Below are positions 1-6,247 of a stretch of DNA of 6,485 nucleotides, piece by piece. Position 1 is the first letter of the stretch; the number at the start of each line of letters is the position of its first letter. The stretch covers positions 1-6,485 of the forward strand of contig JAHFLM010000007.1 of the NCBI GenBank assembly GCA_023244865.1. The letters are read 5' to 3'. The translations under genes were made by a program, and so were the position numbers. This stretch comes from Candidatus Harrisonbacteria bacterium. GTDB lineage: Bacteria; Patescibacteriota; Minisyncoccia; UBA6257; UBA11618. The notes below the pieces were generated by a model. It saw only the letters and a program-made list of their open reading frames with translations. It made no database searches and had not been told where the DNA came from.

Positions 1-229
1 CTAGATCACTTTTTAATCTTTCTGCCTCTGGTAGTTGTCCTTTAATCACAGAAGTAGCTTCCCCCTTTCCTTTTTTATCGTTTATTTCATCTGTAATTTG
101 TTGACTTTTATCGGTCATTTGACTGATATTAACCATAAGCCAAATATTTAGTCCCAAAAGGATTAAAATAAAGCCTACTAAAAAAGCGATTTTTTTTATC
201 AAAACACTTTTAAAGTTTTGCTCCGGCAT
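1..229 (-). CDS. Small single-pass membrane protein, N-terminal part (cut by window edge)
   Basis: An open frame starts at ATG 227-229 and runs off the left edge after 76 codons, so the C-terminus is not visible. The product begins MPEQNFKSVLIKK. A hydrophobic segment follows at about residues 11-33 (core IAFLVGFILILLGLNIWL), and then a polar, charged region rich in K, D, E and Q that could form a coiled coil. The lysines before the segment suggest a cytoplasmic N-terminus and an exported C-terminal part. This short-tail, one-helix, coiled-coil layout resembles PilO- or FtsB/FtsL-type proteins, but no family signature is visible and I do not assign one. There is no SD at a workable distance. 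The start is supported by an extended -10 element six bases upstream, which predicts a leaderless mRNA. The gene is divergent from dprA with only 20 bases between the two starts. Confidence 0.72.
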   Translation of the reverse strand, partial: MPEQNFKSVLIKKIAFLVGFILILLGLNIWLMVNISQMTDKSQQITDEINDKKGKGEATSVIKGQLPEAERLKSDL

Positions 230-235
230 AATTCT

Positions 236-244
236 ATTTTATCA
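236..244 (-). promoter_or_regulatory. Extended -10 promoter (TGATAAAAT) of the partial membrane protein gene
   Basis: On the minus strand TGA-TAAAAT is followed by six bases (AGAATT) and then ATG at 229. That places the expected transcription start at or next to the A of the start codon. No -35 match is seen at 17 bases, which the TGN extension may offset. The element lies in the 20-base gap between two divergent genes. Confidence 0.5.
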
Positions 245-249
245 CACCT

Positions 250-1278
250 ATGAACGAAGCCATTTTTTTAAACGCTATTAATCACTTTTTTCAAGGTGAA
301 TTGGGCACAATTCACAAACATGTTACTCGCTTTGATTCTTACGAAGCCGCTTTCGTAGCTCTTAATAGTACCCTAGATCCTGAAAAACTTTATTTAGAGC
401 TAGATAGGGCTGGTGTCGGATTTATTTTATCTTCCAATCCTCTTTTTCCAGAAGCGCTTTTAGAAATTAATCCCAAACCCCTCGGGCTTTATTACAAAGG
501 CAGCGAATCTTTTCTAAAGAATCTCAATAATTTATTAGTCATCGCCATTGTTGGCACGAGAAAAGCCTCGCGTTTAAGTTTAGACTTTGCCTCCGAGCTC
601 GCTAAAAAATTAGTCAGCTACAATTGTCTAATCGTTTCCGGCCTCGCTCTTGGTTTAGATAAAGCCGCTCATGAAGGTGCGCTTTTAGGCGGCGGCAAAA
701 CCGTGGGCGTTTTATCTTTAGGTTTAGACGGCGTTTATCCGTCCTCTCATCTAAACTTAGCCAACCAAATGATCGCTCAAGGCGGCGGTCTCCTTTCTGA
801 ATATCCCTTAAACGTCCCCGCCTTTCCCAATCGTTTCCTAGAAAGAAATCGTATTGTTGCCGGCCTCGCTAAAGCTACTATTGTCATCGAAGCCCCACTC
901 GAATCCGGCTCACTTCGCACCGCTAATAATTGCATAGAGTTTGGTCGAGACCTCTTTGTCGCTCCTGGCGCTCTCAAACAGCCGAATTTCCTAGGCTCTC
1001 ACGCTCTAATTAAACAGGGCTCTTATTTAATTACCGAACCCGAGGATATCATCAAGTATTTCAATCTGGAGAAGGCTTCTAGAGAGAATCTTATCCTTCC
1101 ACTCGACCTCTCCGACATAGAAAAAGATCTTATCAAAATTTTAAACCAATCCAATCAATTAATTGACAATCTGGTAGACTTAACTAAACTAGAGCCTCAG
1201 ATTCTCCTCCGCAACCTTTCGGCTTTGACTTTGAAAGGCTTAGTGGGCGAAACTAATGGCTCGTACTATCTATTATGA
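250..1278 (+). CDS. dprA: DNA processing protein DprA (Smf)
   Basis: DprA binds incoming single-stranded DNA in the cytoplasm during natural transformation and loads RecA on it. The protein has 342 residues, normal for the family. An N-terminal helical region (about 1-90) precedes the Rossmann-like DprA core (about 95-270). Visible core motifs are VGTR at 101-104, SGLALGLD at 130-137 followed by AAH at 139-141, GLDGVYP at 158-164, LLSEYP at 181-186, RNRIVAGL at 199-206, IVIEAPLESGSLRTA at 211-225 and FVAPG at 236-240. The last 60 or so residues look like the usual C-terminal winged-helix domain. Patescibacteria commonly keep dprA with other competence genes. No SD precedes ATG 250. The -10-like strings CATAAT (227-232) and TATTTT (235-240) would both give a very short or absent leader. 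The stop TGA overlaps the start of topA, so the two form an operon. Confidence 0.95.
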   Translation: MNEAIFLNAINHFFQGELGTIHKHVTRFDSYEAAFVALNSTLDPEKLYLELDRAGVGFILSSNPLFPEALLEINPKPLGLYYKGSESFLKNLNNLLVIAIVGTRKASRLSLDFASELAKKLVSYNCLIVSGLALGLDKAAHEGALLGGGKTVGVLSLGLDGVYPSSHLNLANQMIAQGGGLLSEYPLNVPAFPNRFLERNRIVAGLAKATIVIEAPLESGSLRTANNCIEFGRDLFVAPGALKQPNFLGSHALIKQGSYLITEPEDIIKYFNLEKASRENLILPLDLSDIEKDLIKILNQSNQLIDNLVDLTKLEPQILLRNLSALTLKGLVGETNGSYYLL

Positions 1279-3290
1279 AATCTCTTATTATTGTAGAAAG
1301 CCCCACTAAAGCGAAAACTATCAGCTCCTTTTTAGGGAGTGATTTTTTGCTCGAGTCTTCTTTTGGTCATGTGCGCGACCTCCCTAAAAGCACGCTCGGC
1401 GTTGATTTAGAAAATAATTACGCGCCGCATTACTTAGTGCCAACCAAGGCTAAAAAAACCATTACCAAGCTCAAGGGTTTGATGAAAAAGGCAGATCGCG
1501 TGATCCTCGCTACTGATGAAGACCGCGAAGGAGAGGCCATCGCTTGGCATTTAGCTAATGTTTTAGGCATTAAAGAAGACGCGATCGAGCGCATTGTTTT
1601 CCACGAAATTACGAAGACCGCCATTAATGAGGCCTTAAATCATCCTCGAAAGCTCGATGTTAATTTGGTGGATGCTCAACAGGCTCGTCGTATTCTCGAT
1701 CGTTTAGTGGGCTACAAACTCTCCCCTTTCCTTTGGAAAAAAGTTAAATATGGTTTATCAGCCGGCCGCGTCCAGTCTGTTGCTGTGCGTTTAATTTGTG
1801 AACGCGAGGTTGAGATCAGGAATTTTAAACCAGAATTTTATTGGTTAATCGACGGTGAATTTGATTTCAAAGGCGAAAAAGTTTTAGCTGAACTCGATTC
1901 TTATCAAGGTAATAAATTAGATAAGCTCGCTATTAAATCCGAAGCCGAAGCTAAAAAAATCTTAGCCAGTTTTAAATCAAAAACAGCTGAGGTTATTGAT
2001 TTAAAAAAGAAGCGCATCAACCGTAACCCCGACGCCCCTTTCACTACAAGCTCCCTCCAAATTTCCGCTAACAATCGCTTAGGTTATACCTCGAAAAAAA
2101 CCATGATGCTCGCCCAAGGCCTTTATGAAAAAGGTTTTATTACCTACATGCGCACCGACTCCGTCAATCTTTCTAAAGACGCTTTAGGTGCCTGTGCTAA
2201 ATATTTAACCGACACTCTTGGTAAAGAATATGCCGCCGAGGCTCCAAAAGTTTATACGACCAAGAGCAAAGGTGCTCAAGAAGCGCACGAAGCCATTCGC
2301 CCGACAGATGTTTTCAAAGAACCAGATAAGCTGGGATTAGGTGAACAGGAAAATAAACTTTACCGTTTAATTTGGCAGAGATTCGTTGCTTCTCAGATGC
2401 CTAAGGCGGTGTTCGATTCTAAAACCGTATTTCTTAAATTAGACGAAGGGGTTTTCAAAGCCAACGGCTCCACTTTGGTTTTTGATGGCTATCTCAAAGT
2501 TCTTTCTAAGAAGTTTGAAGAAAGACTTTTGCCTGAATTCGGCTTAAAAGATGAATTAAAAGTTTTAGCCTTGAAAGATGAGGGTCATGAAACTCTTCCT
2601 CCGCCGCGTTATAACGAAGCGAGCTTGGTTAAAGTTCTAGAAGAAAAAGGCATCGGCCGCCCTTCCACTTACGCTTCGATTATTTCAGTTATTCAAAAAA
2701 GAGATTACGTGGAAAAACAGGCGCGTAATTTTATCCCTACTAAAATTGGTGAGTTAGTGAATCAGGTTTTAGTGGATCATTTTCCTGAAGTAGTAGACAT
2801 TGGCTTCACTGCTACTATGGAAGAAGATTTAGACTTAATCGCCGAAGGTAAAAAATCTTGGGAAAAAATTATCGGCGCCTTTTACAAACCCTTTGAAAAA
2901 AATCTCGCAGAAAAAGAAAAGTCTGTCGAGCATTATAAAGTAGAAAAGCCTCCCGCGATCGAGACCGATCAAGTTTGCGAAAAATGCGGCGCTAAAATGT
3001 TAATCCGCACCGGCCGCTTTGGTCAGTTCTTAGCTTGCAGCGGCTTCCCTAAATGTAAGAACGCTAAAAATCTTGCCATCGAAAATGCGTCTGGGGAAAA
3101 ATTAAAATGTGAAAAATGCGGTGAAGGAGAGATCGTTAAAAGATTTACTAAAAAAGGCAAGCGGCCTTTCTGGGGCTGCAGCGGCTACCCTAAATGTGAC
3201 TTCGCCACCTGGACAGATCCCAACGCCCCCAAAAAAGAAGACGCTGATAAAAGCACTGAGAAGGATGATGAGGTTGAAAAAGAATCGTAA
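1275..3290 (+). CDS. topA: DNA topoisomerase I (type IA, omega protein)
   Basis: Type IA topoisomerase that relaxes negative supercoils through a 5'-phosphotyrosyl single-strand break. In this 671-residue protein the TOPRIM domain spans about 1-115, with the catalytic Glu at E8 (VESPTKAKTI) and the metal-binding acidic triad D81/D83/E85 in ATDEDREGEAIAWH. The central domain holds LSAGRVQSVAVRLICERE (161-178) and the active-site tyrosine Y291 with R293 in TYMRTDS, matching Y319 and R321 of E. coli TopA. PPPRYNEASLVKVLEEKGIGRPSTYA (442-467) is the conserved topo IA stretch. Two C4 zinc ribbons close the protein: C568/C571/C588/C594 and C612/C615/C635/C641. A short acidic, lysine-rich tail follows. 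The protein is shorter than the E. coli enzyme because it has fewer C-terminal repeats. The ATGA overlap with dprA and the absence of an SD point to translational coupling. Confidence 0.97.
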   Translation: MKSLIIVESPTKAKTISSFLGSDFLLESSFGHVRDLPKSTLGVDLENNYAPHYLVPTKAKKTITKLKGLMKKADRVILATDEDREGEAIAWHLANVLGIKEDAIERIVFHEITKTAINEALNHPRKLDVNLVDAQQARRILDRLVGYKLSPFLWKKVKYGLSAGRVQSVAVRLICEREVEIRNFKPEFYWLIDGEFDFKGEKVLAELDSYQGNKLDKLAIKSEAEAKKILASFKSKTAEVIDLKKKRINRNPDAPFTTSSLQISANNRLGYTSKKTMMLAQGLYEKGFITYMRTDSVNLSKDALGACAKYLTDTLGKEYAAEAPKVYTTKSKGAQEAHEAIRPTDVFKEPDKLGLGEQENKLYRLIWQRFVASQMPKAVFDSKTVFLKLDEGVFKANGSTLVFDGYLKVLSKKFEERLLPEFGLKDELKVLALKDEGHETLPPPRYNEASLVKVLEEKGIGRPSTYASIISVIQKRDYVEKQARNFIPTKIGELVNQVLVDHFPEVVDIGFTATMEEDLDLIAEGKKSWEKIIGAFYKPFEKNLAEKEKSVEHYKVEKPPAIETDQVCEKCGAKMLIRTGRFGQFLACSGFPKCKNAKNLAIENASGEKLKCEKCGEGEIVKRFTKKGKRPFWGCSGYPKCDFATWTDPNAPKKEDADKSTEKDDEVEKES

Positions 3291-3294
3291 TCAA

Positions 3295-3332
3295 AATATC
3301 AAAAAACTCCAGAAACGGAGTTTTTTGATATT
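3295..3332. terminator. Bidirectional intrinsic terminator between convergent genes
   Basis: A perfect 16-bp inverted repeat: AATATCAAAAAACTCC (3295-3310), loop AGAAAC (3311-3316), and GGAGTTTTTTGATATT (3317-3332). The CTCC/GGAG core lies next to T6 tracts on either strand, so it can end topA on the plus strand and the convergent gene on the minus strand. It fills nearly the whole 45-base gap between the two stop codons. Confidence 0.93.
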
Positions 3333-3335
3333 ATC

Positions 3336-4097
3336 TTACCGGTCAGCGCACTTAGCAGTAGTTGCACCGTTAGACGTAGTCATTTTACACGTTCTTCTCC
3401 CGCTATGGTCAGCGTCACAGTTACCAACCGCTTTAGGGGTGGCACAGAGAATTTCTTCTGGTGGCTGGTTGTTACTTAGTTTATAGTAATCCCATTTTAA
3501 GAAATCCCCTTCACAGTATTTTTTAATAATATTGCAGGGCTGCGGTGCTGGGTTTTGAGCTACTGGTTGTTGAGCAACTGCAGCCGGTGCCACTCCCAAT
3601 GGTGGAACAATTACTAGTGGCTTTGGTAAGGCCTGAAATGGCAGGGCTGGCTGAACTACTACTGGCTGAGGTTGCTCCGGTAGGCATACCCATAAAAAGG
3701 GAAAAGTTTTACATAGGGCTTCTATTAAGGCATTATTTTGAGCTGCCGGTTGCTCGGGATTTTTAGCAGGAGGAACATCCATCGCTACTTCTCGAGGCTC
3801 AGCCTCGAGAGGCCGATCGTTTAAGACTCTGTTAATAGCGTATGTTTGATCTAATATGCCGTTTTGTCTTGGCGCTATTAGTGAATTAGGTATTGTCCTG
3901 ATATTAGGAGCGGTTTCATAAGTAGGCATTACATAGGAGCCCTGACTCGTCGTTGATTGTTCGCCTAGGGCGATCATTTGTGATTCAAATCCCCTTCTAG
4001 CGATAGCCTCGTTAGCGAACTTAACGATTAAAATTAATCCTAAAATCAGTATCAGAAAAAAGACCGGCGAATTATAATATTTTTTACGCTTCTTCAT
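3336..4097 (-). CDS. Anchored exported protein with Pro/Ala/Gln-rich linker and Cys-rich C-terminus, unknown function
   Basis: The 253-residue product belongs to no family I recognise. It starts with a basic cluster (MKKRKK), followed by a hydrophobic helix at about 11-28. This suits an uncleaved signal anchor with the rest outside the membrane; no lipobox is seen. Residues 100-187 are low complexity, rich in P, A, Q and V (for example QPVVVQPALPFQALPKP), and look like an extended wall-spanning linker. Residues 188-253 form a compact polar domain with six cysteines (188, 195, 218, 227, 237, 250), and two more lie at 129 and 138. Eight cysteines in an exported protein suggest disulfides, which is inference. 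A weak GGGG lies only three bases before ATG 4097, inside an inverted repeat. The gene follows another membrane protein gene on the same strand after 110 bases with no terminator in between, so co-transcription is plausible. Confidence 0.8.
   Translation of the reverse strand: MKKRKKYYNSPVFFLILILGLILIVKFANEAIARRGFESQMIALGEQSTTSQGSYVMPTYETAPNIRTIPNSLIAPRQNGILDQTYAINRVLNDRPLEAEPREVAMDVPPAKNPEQPAAQNNALIEALCKTFPFLWVCLPEQPQPVVVQPALPFQALPKPLVIVPPLGVAPAAVAQQPVAQNPAPQPCNIIKKYCEGDFLKWDYYKLSNNQPPEEILCATPKAVGNCDADHSGRRTCKMTTSNGATTAKCADR
3790..3810. repeat. Perfect 10-bp inverted repeat inside a coding region
   Basis: TCTCGAGGCT (3790-3799) and AGCCTCGAGA (3801-3810) are exact reverse complements around a single C, with two CTCGAG sites. 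The repeat lies within the codons for PLEAEPREV, in the linker of the cysteine-rich exported protein. No T-tract follows on either strand, so it does not look like a terminator. Confidence 0.85.
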
Positions 4098-4099
4098 TT

Positions 4100-4198
4100 A
4101 CCCCGTTAGATAGTCTTTAATAAAACTTTTAGACTTTTTAATATTTTATTTTTATATTTTACAAATATAAACCCATAACAACATTTATCTAATGGGGT
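4100..4198. repeat. Inverted repeat bounding the AT-rich gap upstream of the Cys-rich protein gene
   Basis: ACCCCGTTAGATA (4100-4112) and TATCTAATGGGGT (4186-4198) pair at 12 of 13 positions. The single exception is A-C in minus-strand RNA and would be a G-U wobble in plus-strand RNA. The 73 bases between are very AT-rich and contain a smaller AGTCT/AGACT inverted pair (4113-4117 and 4132-4136). The start-proximal arm ends two bases before ATG 4097 and includes its only SD-like GGGG. No flanking target-site duplication is visible. Confidence 0.7.
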
Positions 4199-4207
4199 GA
4201 ATCAATT

Positions 4208-5245
4208 CTACAAACTAAGTAGGCCAGCTGCATCAAAAATTCCTTTGTAAGTCGTGCTGATCACTAAGTAATTTCCGAGCATGCCATAGTTAAACGAAGC
4301 TGGTTTTACAGAGTATGGATTATAGCGGCTATTAAATCTCTCTCCAATCGCCCCACTCCTAAAGCCCTGAGGTTTACCAGCAGGTGTCGTAATAAATAAA
4401 TCGTTTAAATTTATTTTTTCTAAGTCTGCTAATTTTGCTAATAAATTAACCTGATCGATTTGCGCTCCAGCTTTAAGCTTCACAACATAGCCTGGCCAAA
4501 CCACGCCATTTTCCTTTTGCATATAATAAGTAAAATCAGATTCAAAATTTTGCTTCAAGAAATCAAATAAATCTTTTGAAGCCCCTGAGTCATCCATTAA
4601 AGAGCCAACGAAGCTTGTGAAATCAGCTGGCATTCCACTAACCGTTAAGGCCACCTCTACCATTCTGTCATTCACATTCTTGCTTTGATTTTTAATCATC
4701 GCCAAGAGTGGCAACTTGTCATAGCTAGGAAGATCTACTTTTAAAATCTCGCTATCCTTCATGCCAATAGCTGAAACGTGTTGCTGCGGTGCTAGCATTG
4801 CCGGTTGAGTTGTTTCATTTGGGATATTTACAGCCGGTTGACCAACCTCTTCGGTCTTGGGTGGTAAAATCTTATCTTTGTATTGTGGCCACACGTAAAA
4901 ATATCCTAGAAAAATTCCGGCTAGTAATAATAAGAAAAATAGAAACCAAAAAACCCAATTGGAACCACCGCTCACCGCCTGATCTTTTACCATATATGGC
5001 AAATCATCATCGTGAAAAGCTGGCGCTGGTTCCGGCGCTTGAGGCATTGCCTTAGGTGTATTGTTTTCTATCTCCGAAAAAGAAATACTCTGTGGTTCAG
5101 GTAAGCCTCCTCCACTCTGTGCCACCGAGCCAATGTCGGTATTCATCGTCCTTAAATTAATATTCGTATTTGGGTCTGGTGGTGGTGGCACATTATTGCC
5201 TCCCATATTATTATTTCCCACACTCCCCATCTTTTGTTCGTCCAT
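4208..5245 (-). CDS. Single-pass membrane protein with Pro/Asn-rich cytoplasmic tail, unknown function
   Basis: I do not recognise a family. Numbering here counts from the first possible ATG (5252-5254). Residues 1-98 are a low-complexity tail rich in N, G and P, including PPPPDP. A strong hydrophobic helix (about 99-121, core WFLFFLLLLAGIFLGYFYVW) follows. A short Pro-rich linker then leads to a globular exported domain (about 165-348) that ends in FNYGMLGNYLVISTTYKGIF near the C-terminus. There is one membrane helix, no cleavable signal and no cysteine, in contrast to its downstream neighbour. Start choice: the first ATG lies inside a TGCTATAAT extended -10 element, so it cannot be in the mRNA made from that promoter. 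The ATG three codons later (5243-5245) falls where transcription should begin. I therefore annotate 345 residues from 5245; 5254 is the alternative if another promoter is used. Confidence 0.82.
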   Translation of the reverse strand: MDEQKMGSVGNNNMGGNNVPPPPDPNTNINLRTMNTDIGSVAQSGGGLPEPQSISFSEIENNTPKAMPQAPEPAPAFHDDDLPYMVKDQAVSGGSNWVFWFLFFLLLLAGIFLGYFYVWPQYKDKILPPKTEEVGQPAVNIPNETTQPAMLAPQQHVSAIGMKDSEILKVDLPSYDKLPLLAMIKNQSKNVNDRMVEVALTVSGMPADFTSFVGSLMDDSGASKDLFDFLKQNFESDFTYYMQKENGVVWPGYVVKLKAGAQIDQVNLLAKLADLEKINLNDLFITTPAGKPQGFRSGAIGERFNSRYNPYSVKPASFNYGMLGNYLVISTTYKGIFDAAGLLSL

Positions 5246-5252
5246 ATTTTTC

Positions 5253-5261
5253 ATTATAGCA
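5253..5261 (-). promoter_or_regulatory. Extended -10 promoter (TGCTATAAT) giving a probable leaderless mRNA
   Basis: The minus strand reads TGC-TATAAT, a perfect -10 with the TGN extension. It is followed by GAAAAAT and then ATG at 5245. The usual six- to seven-base distance from -10 to +1 puts transcription start at 5246 or 5245, directly at the start codon. Only weak TTTGTT-like -35 matches lie upstream. Confidence 0.65.
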
Positions 5262-5314
5262 AAATCAATTTTAAAACAAATAAAAAAATCTTCACCAGGC
5301 TGTCATTCAGAGTC

Positions 5315-5360
5315 CAATTCCGTTCGATTTCTTATTTTTATAAGAATCGATTCGGAATTG
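5315..5360. repeat. Long imperfect hairpin in the spacer
   Basis: CAATTCCG (5315-5322) pairs with CGGAATTG (5353-5360), TCGATT pairs with AATCGA through a small internal loop, and CTTAT (5331-5335) pairs with ATAAG (5340-5344) around a TTTT loop. Nineteen pairs form in 46 bases. No T-run follows either arm, so it is not a standard intrinsic terminator. It sits between the terminator of the upstream minus-strand gene and the promoter at 5253-5261. Confidence 0.75.
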
Positions 5361-5391
5361 AGATATGGAATCTATTCTATATATAAATAAA

Positions 5392-5412
5392 AAACTCCCT
5401 TTTGAGGAGTTT
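5392..5412 (-). terminator. Intrinsic terminator of the duplicated-module protein gene
   Basis: On the minus strand AAACTCC (5412-5406), a seven-base loop and GGAGTTT (5398-5392) form a hairpin, with the T-run continuing as TTTATTTATATA. It begins about 20 bases after the stop codon at 5432. The ACTCC/GGAGT core is the same as in the terminator after topA. Confidence 0.85.
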
Positions 5413-5431
5413 ATTCGCTCTTTCGTTAATC

Positions 5432-6022
5432 TTAAGCAACCTCAACTTTAAAGGCCTTACCATCCCATTGAGCGCTCAAGGAATGGTATTCGTGATTTGC
5501 ATCCGATCCTTTCCTCACATGAAACAAATAACGTCTCTCGATGTTTCGCTCGGCTGTTGTTAGAAATTCATTCACCTGATTTATGTTGCCGAGTCTTTCT
5601 CTTGTGACAACTCGTATTTGCTTAGGCCACTTATCTTGGAGTAGTGGTAATCCTTGGGCTGACCATCTTCCTCTCTGCCAGTCAGCGTCGACCGCAATGA
5701 AAATTTTCGCATCTCCAACCCCATCAACATAAAACAAGTATCGATACTTGTTATTGGCCGTTTCGAGAAAGGTTAAAACCTCTTGAGGGGTTATTGCGAC
5801 GGCGTTTCTTCCTCCCAGTTTTTCAATAATTTCGTCGTTAGACATCTCAGTCGCCAAGTCGTTCAGAGTAAAAACTCTCTCCCCTCTCAATGTCGGCCTT
5901 TCATTTCTCAAGGCCGTCATAAAGGCATATTTGACATCCACTGGAGCTCTACAGGCCGCAAAAGTAAAATCACCCTTCAATTCTATTGTTACCCAACCAG
6001 CATCTTTCAAGGTATCGCTCAT
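5432..6022 (-). CDS. Hypothetical soluble protein with an internally duplicated C-terminal module
   Basis: The 196-residue protein has no signal peptide or membrane helix and I recognise no family. Numbering here counts from the upstream ATG at 6025. Residues 1-75 include an N-terminal segment (WVTIELKGDFTFAACRAP) and the acidic stretch LNDLATEMSNDEIIEKL. Two similar modules follow. One helix-plus-strand unit holds YLFYVDGVGDA at 96-106 and ends at W116; the second, 70-71 residues later, holds YLFHVRKGSDA at 166-176 and ends at W187. Each is preceded by a helix of the type TFLETANNKY or EFLTTAERNI. Start: the SD AAGGAG (6030-6035) lies seven bases before the second of two tandem ATGs (6020-6022) and only four before the first (6023-6025), so I prefer the second. 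The strong SD and the consensus promoter differ from the SD-less genes to its left. It stands alone between its own promoter and terminator. Confidence 0.85.
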   Translation of the reverse strand: MSDTLKDAGWVTIELKGDFTFAACRAPVDVKYAFMTALRNERPTLRGERVFTLNDLATEMSNDEIIEKLGGRNAVAITPQEVLTFLETANNKYRYLFYVDGVGDAKIFIAVDADWQRGRWSAQGLPLLQDKWPKQIRVVTRERLGNINQVNEFLTTAERNIERRYLFHVRKGSDANHEYHSLSAQWDGKAFKVEVA

Positions 6023-6029
6023 CATCCAT

Positions 6030-6098
6030 CTCCTTAGGAAAGTCCTAGTCTAGTATGAAAAATTAGAGGTGAACCACTCACCAACTTTCAAATTTCTA
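6030..6098 (-). promoter_or_regulatory. Structured 5' leader with strong SD of the duplicated-module gene
   Basis: The predicted leader is about 70 bases. It holds a GGTGA/TCACC hairpin (6068-6082) and a TAGGA/TCCTA hairpin with a three-base loop (6035-6047) abutting the SD AAGGAG (6030-6035). A competing GAAAGT/ACTTTC pairing (6084-6089 with 6038-6043) is mutually exclusive with the second hairpin. All stems are short, so folding is a hypothesis. Confidence 0.4.
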
Positions 6099-6104
6099 AG
6101 CCAA

Positions 6105-6133
6105 ATGATAATAAATAATCATATTTTTGTCAA
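6105..6133 (-). promoter_or_regulatory. Consensus housekeeping promoter of the duplicated-module gene
   Basis: On the minus strand TTGACA (6133-6128), a 17-base spacer and TATCAT (6110-6105) match the sigma-70-type consensus in 11 of 12 positions with ideal spacing. Transcription should start near 6098, leaving a leader of about 75 bases. Confidence 0.82.
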
Positions 6134-6191
6134 TAAAAACTTTATAAATACTAGCAATATGCTTGTTTTTCAACCTTCAATATTGCCTTAT

Positions 6192-6221
6192 TTGACTTTT
6201 TATATAATTTTATGGTATAAT
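6192..6221 (+). promoter_or_regulatory. Strong promoter with extended -10 (TGGTATAAT) for the rightward gene
   Basis: TTGACT (6192-6197), an 18-base spacer and a perfect TATAAT (6216-6221), preceded by TGG (6213-6215) as an extended -10. Transcription should start near 6228-6230. It lies back to back with the leftward promoter, with -35 boxes 58 bases apart. Confidence 0.82.
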
Positions 6222-6247
6222 TAGGACGTACATTGAAGGGGGTGAGA

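Noticed and set aside
1276..1278. UGA recoding (code 25, Gracilibacteria type)
   Set aside because: TGA ends dprA exactly at the expected C-terminus, and the Trp codons checked are TGG, so the standard bacterial code fits.
3109..3486. Plus-strand open frame of 125 codons
   Set aside because: It overlaps the zinc-ribbon end of topA and then reads through the bidirectional terminator and antisense to the cysteine-rich protein gene. It has no SD and is low complexity.
4100..4198. Miniature transposable element defined by the inverted repeat
   Set aside because: There is no target-site duplication on the flanks and no second copy in the window. A start-site role explains its position better.
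4789..5055. Plus-strand open frame of 88 codons
   Set aside because: It is fully antisense to the linker and membrane helix of the real gene and has no ribosome binding site.
5061..5390. Plus-strand open frame of 109 codons
   Set aside because: It runs antisense to the N-terminus of the membrane protein and through the promoter and hairpin spacer. Its GSGGGG-type composition mirrors the proline codons of the real gene.
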